From NCBI RefSeq assembly GCF_028606985.1, contig NZ_CP117416.1, positions 3,634,001 to 3,698,000 of the forward strand: 64,000 bases of DNA, written 5' to 3'. The translations under genes and the position numbers were made by a program. The notes under the pieces were generated by a model. That model saw only the letters and a program-made list of their open reading frames with translations. It had not been told where the DNA came from and did no database searches. This document shows positions 15,990 through 27,800 of the stretch, one piece after another; positions within the stretch are counted from its first letter, which is position 1, and each line of letters begins with the position of its first letter. This DNA comes from Paenibacillus kyungheensis (lineage in GTDB: Bacteria; Bacillota; Bacilli; Paenibacillales; Paenibacillaceae).

Positions 15990-18900
15990 CTACATACGTT
16001 CTAACATCACTTTAGAACCGCTTCCTGCTTGTTCCGCAGGGATAATGACTAATTTACGAGGCAATCTCATTCGTAATTCAGGAACATGGCTGATGATCCC
16101 AACAGAAAGTTGATCATTATGAAGTTTTTCCAGTGAAGTCACTACTGTATCCAAAAGTTCGGGATCAAGTGTACCAAATCCTTCATCTAAGAAAAAGAAC
16201 TGAAGAGGATACTGTCCACGTAATTGAATCTGAGCCGATAAAGCTAATGCTAATGATAACGAAGTTAAAAATGTTTCTCCACCTGACAATGAAGACACTG
16301 GGCGACGAATTCCCCCATTACCATTATCACAGATCACAAATCCTCCACCAGAATCCACTTCTAAAGAATACCGTTGCTTGGTCAAAAAGCGCAATCGCTC
16401 TGAAGCGGCTAGACTAACCTGCATTAATTGTTCTTCTGCAATGTATTCGACAAACGCATTACCACGCATACTAGCTTGTAATTTGGATAAATGCTTGGCT
16501 TCTTGCGCTAAGGTGACTCGTTGATTTTCTAACTCACGCCAGCGTACATGACGTTGTTCAAGGTCTTCACGATCACGAGTTGCTTTGGCACGTTGCTCTA
16601 ATGCTGCCTCATCGGCTTGACGAGCTGCTGTATATTGTTGCTGAATCTGTGCCCATTCTTCTTCGCTCACACTTTGTCCATTCAATTTATGCTGTACTTC
16701 GCGCAAATGTACAGAAAGTTCATGCTGTTGTTCCCGATGAGATTGAATCTGTTGTCGATCCGCTTGAATCTGATCTTCGGTCATTCGCGATTGGCTGACA
16801 CTTTGTTCATTATCAAACGGAGAAGCTTGCAATGCTTGTTGCCACTTTTCAGCATGTTGATTGACTTGTTCCTGTAATGATTGTAACGATTGCACAGCCA
16901 ATTCTACTTGATGTGTAGCTGTCTGCTGATGTTGTAATGCTGTGCGCCACAAGTCTGTCGTCTGCTCTGCTTGCTGACGTAATTGTTGATGTTGCTGTTG
17001 CGTGTCTGTTAATAACTGCTGAGCTGATTGATCTCCTATCCACTCGGTCAGGCGATTTTTCTTTTCTTGTAAAAGCTGTTGATTCCCTTCTTGACGGGTC
17101 TGATCTTGAATCCGTTGTTTGTCGAGTGTGTTGATATGGTCATTACCATTTTTGATAGCTTGCTCTCGCTCTTCGATATACGGAACACTTTTTTCTAATC
17201 CTTCACGAATATTCTCAGCTTGTTCATCCATCTGCGCTAGAGCGGCAAATCGCTCACGTGCTGATTGTTCTGTTAAATGCGGTAACTTCTGTTGCCACTG
17301 TTGTAATAATTGCTCTAACGACTGCGTAGCGGCTTGTAAACGAGTATGGGACTGCTCCACCAGTCGTCCAGATGATTGTTGCTCAGATTGAGCGGTTAAT
17401 CGACGGCCTGACCATTCTCGTTCATCTTGTCGCCATTGGCGTAATTGTTGTTGTAGTGCTCTTGTTTGTTGCTCTAAATGCTGATTTTGAGCTTGCAAAT
17501 TAGCAAATTGTGCTTGTAGCTCTATTTCAGACAAGACAGAGGCTTGATCGTTTGGAACAGATACCGACTCTGCATTATCTAACTGCCAATCCCATTCTTG
17601 CATATTGCTATCTAACTCGATTTGACGACCACGTACCTGTTGCTGTTGCATTTGAAGATGTTGCTTTATTTGTTTTAAAGTCTGAGTCTGTTGATTGATA
17701 TTCTCAGATCCCTGTGTGGTAGAAACTGATTCATCTGCTGAAGTGGAAAGATGATTGCTGATATGAGCAGGTTGTGGATGATGAATAGATCCGCAGACAG
17801 AGCAAGGTTCTCCTTCTTGCAGTTCTGCCGCTAACATCATCGCTAGCCGATTCGATTCTGCTTCTCTGGCTTGTTGTGCATGTTGTTCTTCCAGTTGTTC
17901 AAACGATTGCTCTGTTATTTGTAGATCATTTGCTAATTGCTGATGATCTTGATATAACGCAAAAATCTGTTGCTGTAATTGCTGTTCCTGCACCGATCGT
18001 TGTGCTTCTTGCTCGGTGATCTGTTGCCACACTTGATTGGCTTGTTGGGCAGCCTGATGATATCCATCATATTCTGTCTGTTGTTCTTGTAGACGAGTTC
18101 TTGCTGTATCTAGAGCAGACAACTGTTGTTGAGCTTCTTGCAACTCACGTCGATCTTGACTGCGCACTTCACAAGCTTTTAACTGTTTATTCAATTCTTC
18201 TTGACGTTGTCTTGCTTTGTCTAACAACATCTGTTCACGCTGTACTTGATGGGATGCTTCTTCCAGTTGTTTTTGTGTAGCTTCCAATTGATTCTGAATC
18301 TGCTGTTGATCTTGTTCTAAGGCAGCACATTCTTTTTGCAATTGTAAAGCTTGTTGAAGTTGCTCTATCCGCTTTAACAATGAAGGCTCTTGCTCTGTTA
18401 ATTGTTGCTTCGCCTGCTGTTCATGTTCGGCAGCGACCGAGACAGCCCGATCAGCTTGCTCTAATTGTTGTTGCAGAACAGTTACACGTTGTTGTTCTTG
18501 GATGGCTTTGGTCTCATGGGTACGCCATGTATCTAATAACGGTAATAAATTCTGAGCAGATATTGCTTGTTCAATCTGCTTTTCTTTACTAACAATATCT
18601 GCTTCATGTTGTTGTAATTGATCTAATCGTTGTTGTAATCGCGCTTGTTCTTGCTGATATTCTCTAATCTTGCCCCATTGTTCTGTGCGAGCAGTCATAT
18701 CTGCCAGTTCTTGACGACGTTGTTCTGCTTCTTGAATAGCTGTCTCTAAACGTTCTATCGCTGTCTGTAGCGCTTCGGCTGATGCTTCGCCTAACCCTGT
18801 CTGTTCAGCGTACAATTTGCCCAGGACATTGTCTGTTTCTTTGACACGTTGACTAAGCTTTTGCATTAAGCGATCGCCATACCGTTCCAGATGAAAAAGA

Positions 18901-19418
18901 CGCTGTAACATCTGTCTACGATCACTGCCTTTGAGTGATAAAAATTCAGCAAATTTACCTTGTGGTAGGACAACGGCACGTGTAAAATCATCCATTTTAA
19001 GCCCGATATAATCTTCTACACAACGCGTAACATCTGCTAATTTGTCCGCAACTACGACATCACCATCTTCACGCATTTCGATAAATCGGCTCATAGCGTT
19101 ACTAACAGTGTGATCTCCTGTACGTTTGAATCGTCGCTCTACTCGATATCGCTGTGCGCCTTCAGCAGATAATAATTCAAATGAAAAAGACACAAATAAT
19201 GAATCCTCAGAGTGATTCATAATGCCCTGCGTACCGTTGTAAGCTCGTTCTACTTTTCCGTATAACGCAAGTGTAATCGCATCTAATACTGTCGATTTCC
19301 CGCTACCTGTAGGTCCAAAAATACCGAATAACCCTGTTTCACATAGTGCTTCAAAATCGATTTCTTGTTGTTCACGATAACTTTGTAAACCGGATAATTT
19401 GAGTGTGATTGGCTTCAT
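15990..19418 (-). CDS. sbcC: Exonuclease subunit SbcC
   Basis: SMC-like ATPase of the SbcCD (Mre11-Rad50 type) nuclease, which cleaves hairpins and DNA ends. 1142 residues. Walker A GPTGSGKST lies near residue 35-43, the zinc hook GEPCSVCGSIHH near 535-545, the ABC signature SSLSGGETF near 1045 and Walker B FFFLDEGFGTLD near 1080. The coiled-coil arms (about 190-960) are extremely glutamine-rich. It overlaps sbcD by 4 bp and is the last gene of addB-addA-sbcD-sbcC. Confidence 0.96.
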   Translation of the reverse strand: MKPITLKLSGLQSYREQQEIDFEALCETGLFGIFGPTGSGKSTVLDAITLALYGKVERAYNGTQGIMNHSEDSLFVSFSFELLSAEGAQRYRVERRFKRTGDHTVSNAMSRFIEMREDGDVVVADKLADVTRCVEDYIGLKMDDFTRAVVLPQGKFAEFLSLKGSDRRQMLQRLFHLERYGDRLMQKLSQRVKETDNVLGKLYAEQTGLGEASAEALQTAIERLETAIQEAEQRRQELADMTARTEQWGKIREYQQEQARLQQRLDQLQQHEADIVSKEKQIEQAISAQNLLPLLDTWRTHETKAIQEQQRVTVLQQQLEQADRAVSVAAEHEQQAKQQLTEQEPSLLKRIEQLQQALQLQKECAALEQDQQQIQNQLEATQKQLEEASHQVQREQMLLDKARQRQEELNKQLKACEVRSQDRRELQEAQQQLSALDTARTRLQEQQTEYDGYHQAAQQANQVWQQITEQEAQRSVQEQQLQQQIFALYQDHQQLANDLQITEQSFEQLEEQHAQQAREAESNRLAMMLAAELQEGEPCSVCGSIHHPQPAHISNHLSTSADESVSTTQGSENINQQTQTLKQIKQHLQMQQQQVRGRQIELDSNMQEWDWQLDNAESVSVPNDQASVLSEIELQAQFANLQAQNQHLEQQTRALQQQLRQWRQDEREWSGRRLTAQSEQQSSGRLVEQSHTRLQAATQSLEQLLQQWQQKLPHLTEQSARERFAALAQMDEQAENIREGLEKSVPYIEEREQAIKNGNDHINTLDKQRIQDQTRQEGNQQLLQEKKNRLTEWIGDQSAQQLLTDTQQQHQQLRQQAEQTTDLWRTALQHQQTATHQVELAVQSLQSLQEQVNQHAEKWQQALQASPFDNEQSVSQSRMTEDQIQADRQQIQSHREQQHELSVHLREVQHKLNGQSVSEEEWAQIQQQYTAARQADEAALEQRAKATRDREDLEQRHVRWRELENQRVTLAQEAKHLSKLQASMRGNAFVEYIAEEQLMQVSLAASERLRFLTKQRYSLEVDSGGGFVICDNGNGGIRRPVSSLSGGETFLTSLSLALALSAQIQLRGQYPLQFFFLDEGFGTLDPELLDTVVTSLEKLHNDQLSVGIISHVPELRMRLPRKLVIIPAEQAGSGSKVMLERM

Positions 19419-20590
19419 GATGGTTGTTCCTCTCCGACTTCGTCTTCATCGATCAATTCCAAAAACAACTCTACTAATCGATCTTCAGGTGTTGCTCCAC
19501 CTGTCTGACGTTCATAAAATTTGCGGAACAATTCATGCACAGGCAATTGAGCACGTTCAGCAAAAGACTGCTGTGCTTCTGTCTCAGGATACACAGGTCG
19601 AATATTGACAATTCCACTGTAGGCTTTGCGAATCGATTGAATATCCGACATTGATAATGCTTCTAATAGTGAAATTTCTAAATCGATAAAAGCATTACGA
19701 TCTCTACCTTCTTCTAACCATTGGTAAACTTTAGTCAGACCGCCTTTGGCTTTCCAGCGTACCAGAGGACGACCACAAGTTAAAAAGATTTCTTCGATCT
19801 GTGGAACCCCTCCAGGTGCTATATCTAGCATCGTGACTGATTTGGCTTGCCCTGCTTCAGAAAAACTATACGCTAGCGGAGAACCACTATAGCGGATAAT
19901 CCCTTCTCCTTTGACAGCTTGAGCGCGGTGTAGATGACCTAATGCTGTATATTGAGCGCCTGTGTAGAGCGCAGACGGATCTACTGTATAAGCGCCTCCT
20001 ACTTGAATAGGGCGCTCTGAATCTGATTCTACGCCGCCTAGCGCATAGATATGACTCATAGCTAGGTTGACGGTGTCCGATCGGAAATCAGTCGCTAATT
20101 GTCTCATCAACATGCCTACCCGTTCACTATATGCACGACGAATCAGATCTTCATCATTTTCTACTGTTAATAGTTCATTCAGTCTAGCTTCAGATGGATA
20201 TGGCAATGCGGCTATGATCGCTGTTTCTGATGTTCTTGGGACAGGAATTGTTAATGCACTTGCAGCGGGCGTACCCAGTAAATAAATACCTCTTCCTTTG
20301 ACTAAAGGAGTAGCTGAAGCTATTCGATCAGGTTGATCATGATTCCCTGCAATCACTGCAAGTGGACGACCGTTCGCGGTCAATCTTGCCGCAGCTTCAT
20401 AAAATAATTGTTCTGCCGCAGCAGGTGGATTAACAGAATCATATACGTCGCCTGCCATCAGAATCAGATCTGCTTGTTGATCATCTGCAATCTGAACCAA
20501 TTCATCGACAAAAGCGATTTGTTCTTCAAGGCGACTTCTGCCTTCTAACGTACGACCAAAATGCCAGTCTGCTGTATGTAAAATACGCAT
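19415..20590 (-). CDS. sbcD: Exonuclease subunit SbcD
   Basis: Mre11-like calcineurin-fold nuclease subunit of SbcCD. 391 residues. Metal-binding motifs are all visible: HTADWHFGR (I), MAGDVYDS (II), AGNHDQPDR (III), MSHIYALGG and ALGHLHRAQ (IV-V). The catalytic histidine is in GNHDQ. The stop overlaps the sbcC start by 4 bp. A hairpin separates it from addA upstream. Confidence 0.96.
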   Translation of the reverse strand: MRILHTADWHFGRTLEGRSRLEEQIAFVDELVQIADDQQADLILMAGDVYDSVNPPAAAEQLFYEAAARLTANGRPLAVIAGNHDQPDRIASATPLVKGRGIYLLGTPAASALTIPVPRTSETAIIAALPYPSEARLNELLTVENDEDLIRRAYSERVGMLMRQLATDFRSDTVNLAMSHIYALGGVESDSERPIQVGGAYTVDPSALYTGAQYTALGHLHRAQAVKGEGIIRYSGSPLAYSFSEAGQAKSVTMLDIAPGGVPQIEEIFLTCGRPLVRWKAKGGLTKVYQWLEEGRDRNAFIDLEISLLEALSMSDIQSIRKAYSGIVNIRPVYPETEAQQSFAERAQLPVHELFRKFYERQTGGATPEDRLVELFLELIDEDEVGEEQPS

Positions 20591-20637
20591 AGCTTTCTCC
20601 TTTTTACGTGATCATTTATTTTAAATAAATACAGATA

Positions 20638-20705
20638 AAAGGAGGTTTGCGACCACTAAGTTCTAGCTTTATTGAAGACTAGACCTTCTGGTAACAAACC
20701 ACCTT
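20638..20705 (-). terminator. Probable terminator between addA and sbcD
   Basis: Arms AAGGAGGTTTG (20639-20649) and CAAACCACCTT (20695-20705) pair with one mismatch and enclose a smaller TTCTAG/CTAGA stem. The minus-strand continuation is TTTTATCTG, a weak U-tract, so read-through into sbcD is likely. Confidence 0.45.
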
Positions 20706-20710
20706 ATAAA

Positions 20711-23700
20711 TTAAATCTCTACCGCTTCGTTACGATCAAAGAAATAAAGCCATAATTGATCTACTTTCCAATTCAATGAATCTTGAATAGCTTGAGCATA
20801 CAATTGAAGTTGAATACGATAACGCTCTTTGAGCGCTTCTACGCCTCCATGGCTATCCAATATACGATCGGTTTTGTAATCAACAATAATCCATTGATCA
20901 TCTATACGGAAAATACAATCAACAATCCCTTGCGATAAAATCTTGTCACCTGCATCATTGATTGGAATACCATAACTAAATGCCAGTTCTCGTCTAATCT
21001 CGGTAGCTTGTAACATTTGTTGACCTAAAGGTGTAGCAAAAAAAGCAACAATCTCGTCTGCATGTACACTATCAGCTTGATCCTGACGCAAAATTTGCCG
21101 CTGAACTAGATCAGATTTGGTCTGCTCTACGATTATAAGATCGATATGCCCTTGATCTAAAGGAACTCGTTGCATGACCGTATGATACGCTGTCCCTCGT
21201 TCTGCTCCGCTCAATCCGCGCTGTTCCATAAATTTAGGACGTTGCAATTGAAGTGTGCTTCCAGCTACTGAGTCGCTCATATCAGTCGATGCGGTAGCTG
21301 AATAATCAGAAGAAAGATCCGATTCTACAGCAGGAGATATTTGCTCTACTGATTGTGTCTGATACTCTGCATGATTTTCCAGAAGAATACCTGCGCGCTG
21401 TAAAATAGTACTCATCAAAAATGGATTAGCACCTGACGTTTCAGTTGTCTCTATGGACGATGGATCATGTGGTTGATCTGTATACCGTCCGATAGTAACA
21501 CGTTGATCCAGAGATTCATGTATCCCATCAACCGATGGAGATTCTTCTGACACCAATTGTCGCTTGATTTCACTGATTGTTGTTTTGGCAGCAATATGAG
21601 TAGACAATTCATAAGGATATTGCCAGCTCAGTCTTTGTTCCACTTCATCAGCTTGTCCCTGTGCATGAACATCTTCAATCGCTTGATCATTTTCAACAAC
21701 TGTTACAGGCTGTACCTGCTCACCATCTACTATTTGTTGCAAAGCTATCCACTTGGGATCATGCTCACGCAAAGCAGTAATAGATTGCTCGGTATCTTCT
21801 GTTTTGGATTGTAATTGACGACTATCTAGAATCGTAATACTCCATGGAGTAGGATCATCTGCTAAGCAGGCAGAGTAAGGCCCTGCGGCAATTTCATTGC
21901 GCTCACGGAATATAGAAGCCGCACGATGACGCATTAATGCTGGCCCTACCCAATCAAGATAGGTACGACTTTTGGCTAGTACATAATCAGGTAATTGCAT
22001 ATAATCGGAGTTCTGAACCTGACTCCATGCCGAGATTTTTTTGTCGATGTCTTTGACCGTTCCAATCATAATCAGCTTATCCCGCGGACGAGTTAACGCT
22101 ACATACAATACCCGCATTTCCTCTGCTAACAATTCAGTTGCAGTACGACGACGAATCGCTAAGTTCGGCAATGTTGGATAGCTGACACGTGTATCTTCAT
22201 CGACAAATTTAGGTCCAAATCCTAATTCTTTGTGCATCAAAAAAGAAGTATTCAAATCTTGCATATTGAACATTTTCGACATACCTGCTAGGAAAACAAC
22301 TGGAAATTCCAAACCTTTACTTTTATGAATCGTCATAATCCGAATCGCATTTTCTTGTCCATCGACAGAAGCTGTAGCCCCTAGATCACCATCTGTATCT
22401 TGTAAACGACGAATAAAGCGCATAAAGCGAAACAATCCTCGTGAAGAAGTAGATACTTCAAATTTACGAGCACGATCATATAAGATTCGTAAATGATGTT
22501 GACGTTGTAACCCTCCCGGCAATCCAGCTAACCAGTCTAGATAACCAGTATCACGGTAAATACGCCAGATTAGATCGCCTAATTCACCTTCACGTGCTGC
22601 TAATCGCCATTGATCGAGTTGTTGAAGAAAATGAAGTAATTTGTAACTCCATTCCTCAGGTTGTTCTCGCATATGTTCAGCTGCTAACATCATCGCTTGA
22701 TAATACGAAGTGTCTTTGCCAAATAAACGAATCGTTGCCAGTTGATCTTCATTTAAACCAACCATCGGTGAACGCAGAACAGAAGCCAGTGGAATATCTT
22801 GTTGCGGATTATCAATTACAGCTAATAATGATAATATAATTTTCACTTCAACCGCTTCAAAAAATCCTTGATTCAGTTCACTATAAGCAGGTATACCTTC
22901 ACGTTGTAGTTCTTCTAGTATTAGTGGTGCCCACGCTGCTGTAGAGCGTAGCAAAATCACCATATCTCGATATTCTGCCGGACGTAATCCATCGACTGAC
23001 TTATCGTAAATAAGCAATGGCTTGCCGTCTGGCTCTACCATCTCGCGTACTCTTACAGCAATCGCTTGTGCTTCTAAGCGAGCAGATTCCATTTCGGAAG
23101 CTTCATTTACATATCCATCGATATCACTGCTATCCTCTGCATTATTGTAATCAGAACTTGCCCCACTGCCTGCACGATCAATAATCCAGCATTCCGGTGC
23201 ATATGCAGATTCATCGCCAGGTGGATAAGTTGCACCTGCTACTAATTCTGCTCGTTCATCATATTCAATTTCGGCTACTGTTTTATTCATAATCTGTCTA
23301 AAAATCATATTAACAGCATCGACCACTTGATGACGACTACGGAAATTACGAGATAGATCGATCCGTCGTCCTTCTCCTTGCCAATCATCTTGATACTTTT
23401 CATATTTATCTAAGAACAGACCTGGTTCTGCCAAACGGAAACGATAAATACTTTGCTTCACATCACCAACCATAAAGCGATTACCGACCGTATCCCGTGA
23501 AATAAGCTGTACTAACTCTTCTTGTACAGAATTGGTATCTTGATATTCATCCAGCATAACCTGATCAAATCGTTCCCGATATTCCAGAGCTACTTGCGAA
23601 GGAATCACATGTTCAGGTGTAGAATCGGGATGACGCAATATATGAAGAGCATAATGTTCTAAATCCGCAAAATCGACCCAGCCTTTACGCTGTTTTTCCT

Positions 23701-24874
23701 GTTGATATTTTTGACTAAAACGAATTACAAGTTCTGTTAATTCTTTCATCAGTGGAAAAGTTTCACGTAGTTCTTGTGCAAATTCATCCGGTGTTCTGCC
23801 AAAAAATAGACTTTTGATCTCAGCTAACGATTTTTTCGCATTTTCACGCAATTGTTTTACTGTTTCTTGCAATTGCGGATCGATTCCGTCTTTGCGTACC
23901 GCTTTTAATTTACCAAAAGCAGCACTTTGGAAAACGGTATATAACTGTTCCCATGGCTGGATACTCATCGCAGACTGCAAATGATGAATCACTTCTAGAT
24001 CGTCTCGCAAACTATCTGCGTAAGCTAAAGGGCCGCCCGGCAATAATGCTGTATCTATCGCCTGATGCAGTACAGCTTCAATGCCCTGTAACGTCAAAGC
24101 GATATCTGTCATAATATTCTGAACCCATGACGTATTCTGTAACGAAGAACCATCTGTTACATTGAATTCTGCTGCTGTATGTTCTAACCAGTATTCAGGC
24201 CATGGATGACTACGCGCAAAATGATAAAGACGCTCCACCAAAACTAAAGCAGCATCATCGCTACGCTCACCGCCAAACCAATTCATTAAGCGATAAAATT
24301 GCTTATTATCCCGCTCTTCTTCCTCGGTATATTTCTCTTCAAATAATTCTTCCAACAATTCTTCACGCAAAATATCACATTCATTCGCAGTAGCAATACG
24401 AAAACCAGGATCAAGCGGAATCATCGAATAATAACGCTGAATAATTTCTAAACAAAAAGAATGCAATGTCGTAATCGATGCTTGGCTCAACAAAGCCAAT
24501 TGTTGACGCAAATGATCATCTTCTGGACGACGCAATACTTCTTTATCGAGAGCAGCCCGTATCCGTTGTCTCATCTCGGTAGCCGCTGCTTTGGTAAATG
24601 TAGCTACTAACATCCGATCTACATCCATTGGCTGAATAGGATCAGTCACTTGACGAATAATACGTTCAACCAGAACTGCTGTTTTACCAGAACCTGCCGC
24701 TGCTGCTACCAGCATATTGCCACCATCTAAAGAGATTGCTTTCCATTGATCATCTGTCCACGTACTATGTTCTGGCTTCGGTATCTCCTGTCTATCGGAC
24801 AATACTTGATCATTGTCTGCCAATAGATCATCTAGATATTGATTGTTATCGTTATGATTATCGTTGTCGATCAT
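20711..24874 (-). CDS. addA: ATP-dependent helicase/nuclease subunit A (AddA)
   Basis: UvrD-type helicase plus RecB-family nuclease of AddAB, which resects double-strand breaks up to Chi. 1387 residues, somewhat longer than B. subtilis AddA (about 1230). Walker A AAAAGSGKTAV lies near residue 55-65, LDEYQDTN (Walker B/II) near 435, and the C-terminal nuclease motif IIVDYKTDR near 1335. The extra length seems to lie in an acidic, Ser/Thr/Gln-rich linker around 1080-1230, before the nuclease domain. The start overlaps the addB stop by 4 bp. Confidence 0.96.
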   Translation of the reverse strand: MIDNDNHNDNNQYLDDLLADNDQVLSDRQEIPKPEHSTWTDDQWKAISLDGGNMLVAAAAGSGKTAVLVERIIRQVTDPIQPMDVDRMLVATFTKAAATEMRQRIRAALDKEVLRRPEDDHLRQQLALLSQASITTLHSFCLEIIQRYYSMIPLDPGFRIATANECDILREELLEELFEEKYTEEEERDNKQFYRLMNWFGGERSDDAALVLVERLYHFARSHPWPEYWLEHTAAEFNVTDGSSLQNTSWVQNIMTDIALTLQGIEAVLHQAIDTALLPGGPLAYADSLRDDLEVIHHLQSAMSIQPWEQLYTVFQSAAFGKLKAVRKDGIDPQLQETVKQLRENAKKSLAEIKSLFFGRTPDEFAQELRETFPLMKELTELVIRFSQKYQQEKQRKGWVDFADLEHYALHILRHPDSTPEHVIPSQVALEYRERFDQVMLDEYQDTNSVQEELVQLISRDTVGNRFMVGDVKQSIYRFRLAEPGLFLDKYEKYQDDWQGEGRRIDLSRNFRSRHQVVDAVNMIFRQIMNKTVAEIEYDERAELVAGATYPPGDESAYAPECWIIDRAGSGASSDYNNAEDSSDIDGYVNEASEMESARLEAQAIAVRVREMVEPDGKPLLIYDKSVDGLRPAEYRDMVILLRSTAAWAPLILEELQREGIPAYSELNQGFFEAVEVKIILSLLAVIDNPQQDIPLASVLRSPMVGLNEDQLATIRLFGKDTSYYQAMMLAAEHMREQPEEWSYKLLHFLQQLDQWRLAAREGELGDLIWRIYRDTGYLDWLAGLPGGLQRQHHLRILYDRARKFEVSTSSRGLFRFMRFIRRLQDTDGDLGATASVDGQENAIRIMTIHKSKGLEFPVVFLAGMSKMFNMQDLNTSFLMHKELGFGPKFVDEDTRVSYPTLPNLAIRRRTATELLAEEMRVLYVALTRPRDKLIMIGTVKDIDKKISAWSQVQNSDYMQLPDYVLAKSRTYLDWVGPALMRHRAASIFRERNEIAAGPYSACLADDPTPWSITILDSRQLQSKTEDTEQSITALREHDPKWIALQQIVDGEQVQPVTVVENDQAIEDVHAQGQADEVEQRLSWQYPYELSTHIAAKTTISEIKRQLVSEESPSVDGIHESLDQRVTIGRYTDQPHDPSSIETTETSGANPFLMSTILQRAGILLENHAEYQTQSVEQISPAVESDLSSDYSATASTDMSDSVAGSTLQLQRPKFMEQRGLSGAERGTAYHTVMQRVPLDQGHIDLIIVEQTKSDLVQRQILRQDQADSVHADEIVAFFATPLGQQMLQATEIRRELAFSYGIPINDAGDKILSQGIVDCIFRIDDQWIIVDYKTDRILDSHGGVEALKERYRIQLQLYAQAIQDSLNWKVDQLWLYFFDRNEAVEI

Positions 24875-27800
24875 GAAGGTGAGTCTCCTTTCTGGTAGTC
24901 ATGGCGGTTTTGCAACAGTTCCCATGTTTCATTTTTGCCCGGTTTTTGCAGTAATTTATATTGATTTTCTTTTAAAGATTCATCAAATTGACAGACTGAT
25001 TTGTAATCACAGTAATCACATGCTTTTTCCTGTTCTATACGATAAGGAGTAATCTGTGTAGTTCCATCTGTGATTTGGGTGCCGATTTCCTGTGCGGTCT
25101 GGCGTACATTACGCAGTAATTCTTGCCATTGATCTACTGTTGCAACCGCAGAACTGCTATAGAATCCTCCATCTGCTTTGACCGCTACAGGTAAAATAGC
25201 AGAATATCCTTTATCCAGTTCATTGTCCATTTTGCCAATTACATCACGATCAGCTAGCAATAATCCTTTCATTTTGAAACGCTTCAGCATTTCTTGCTCC
25301 GATTGTTGCATGCTTAGTCCATTACCTGCTTGTAGCATAGGATTATGCACATGGAAATACAGTGCGCCGGCAGGTTGCGCTGATTGACCTAATTGTTCTT
25401 CTGCATGCGTTAACAGCACATCTAGATACGTCAGCATCTGCAAAGCGAGTCCGTAATATACTTCATGCAATTTGAGATCAGTCTGGCTAGACTTGTAATC
25501 GATAATCCGTAGCAATAAAGTATTATCACCTTCCGCTACATCTACCCGATCAATTCGTCCTACAATTTCCATCGTACATCCATTTTCTAGTGTAAAACGA
25601 AGTGGTGGCCATTCTCCATTAGGTCCAAATGCAAGTTCTAAATAGAGCGGCTCAAAATCTCCACGACGTGCTTGCTCTCCTAACATCACAGAAGCACGAC
25701 TTACAATCTCACGCAATTTACGTGAAATATAATTATATCGCTTGGAACTGGAAAGAATCTGTCCTTGCAGACGTGGAATATGCTTATCGACGGCTTCATA
25801 CGCAATCTCTACACATTCTTCACGAGTTAATTGTCCCCATGCGCGTCCTTGCTCTTTGAGCATCGTAGCAAGATCGGTTAATGAAGCATGAAATAATTGA
25901 CCGATATCCGGTGCTTTCAGGCGATATTCTTGACGCTCTCGCAATCTCAAGCCACGTGAAGCAAAGTGAGCAAAAGGACAAGATACAAATTGTTCCATTC
26001 CAGATACACTGGTACGTAACGTCTGTCCGTACAAATGTCGACTGGTATCACTATCTAACAAATCACCTGTATTTCTATAAAATAAAGACTGTACTAACAT
26101 ACTGACCTGCGGTCTCCATGCTTCATGTGTAGTGTACCAATTCAATACATGCCACCATGTGTTTGCAATCGTTGTTCCGCGACTCCACTCTCGTAGCTGA
26201 GCTATCAAATGCGGTAACGTTGTTGTAGCAGTGCTTACATATTGCAAAGATGCTATATGGTCAGACTGAGCCGATAATGGAGAGACCACCGATTGATGTT
26301 GTAAAAAAGGAAATAACTTATGCACATTCGTAATCACTTCAGAAGGCAAGAGTCCTTTATCTTCATCATCTGTTAACGCATAACTAAGCCATAACTTAGA
26401 ACTTGCCACTGTTAGCGCATGATAAATCAAAAATTGCTCATTTAACAACAATCGTTTACTACCCGGAGATAATTCTAATCCGCCTTCTAACATATTGGTT
26501 CGTTCCGGTTCACTTAGAATACCACTGTCTGGAAAAAGGGAAGGCACAATTCCTTCATTCATACCTAATACAAATCCATATTTAATATCCATAGGGCGTG
26601 TACGATCCATAGAACCGATTAACACCTGATCGATCGCTGGCGGTACAATCCCTAATCGAATACCGCTGAGTCCTGTTTCCAGTAAGCCTGCAAAAGTTCC
26701 CAGATCGATCTGATCTTCTCCCATAATATCAACCATTTGATCCAGCAAATCAATAATTTCGCCATAGATTTGAATATGTTCACGAGCACGTAAAGGATTA
26801 CCTTGTGCCGTAGCATGTGTACTCATTTTTTCCAAATGCAATGCAATATTGCAATCTTCTAATAACTGATAAAGAGCGATACACATTTCTTTGGCGTGCT
26901 TCGCTTTTTTGATTCTTTTCTCAAAACGGTACAACGGATCGATTACAAGCTGACGGGCTTGTTGCATACGCTGTCCTTCTACTAATTCACGTTCACTGAT
27001 CTCTTTGACATCATCACCAGCTTCTAGTGAAAGACTAGGGATGCCTTTCCACGGGTGTCCATCTGTCCAGCGTGATCCATGAATCCCAGAAGCCAGTACT
27101 ACATTTTCCAGACGGTCTATATCTTCTGTTGTCACACGTCCATCATCTGGAAGCAACAATCCTGTTTTGATACAACGGAACACATCTTCATATCGCCAGA
27201 AATATTGCACAATATCCAACGCTGAACGTATAAACTCTGCTAATGGATGTTGCAATATACTACGCTTCTGATCTAGAAAATAAGGAATCTCATAATCTTG
27301 CAGTAACGGTGCAATAATATGCTCATAATCAGACAACTGACGGACAAATACACCCATCTCTTGCCATCGTGCACCTTCTTCACGAGCAAGCCGGATCATT
27401 TCCCGAATAGCACTTTCTACTTCTGAACGACGATCAGGTGCAGCATACGTATAAATATCCTGACGTTCACCAGCTTGCTTAATATAAGGGGCTTGTTGCC
27501 AGCGATGAGAAGAACGATACGCATTTTCTAAATGAGCTAACTGCGGACTAGATTGAAACCGAACTGGGATATCCACACGGTTCTCTGAAAGATTCTCAAC
27601 ATCTATCGTAAAAGACTCATCAATAGCGTTAGCATACTGCTTTAATTTGATATAGGTAGTAGCTGTCTGGTGAAAAAGTTCCAATTCATGAGGAGGTTCA
27701 CCATCATAAGGACGATCTAATGTTAAAGCAATCGTCACTGAATTGGCTTTTTGCAATAATGCTGCAATCACACCATATTCTTGTGGTGTAAAGCTATGAA

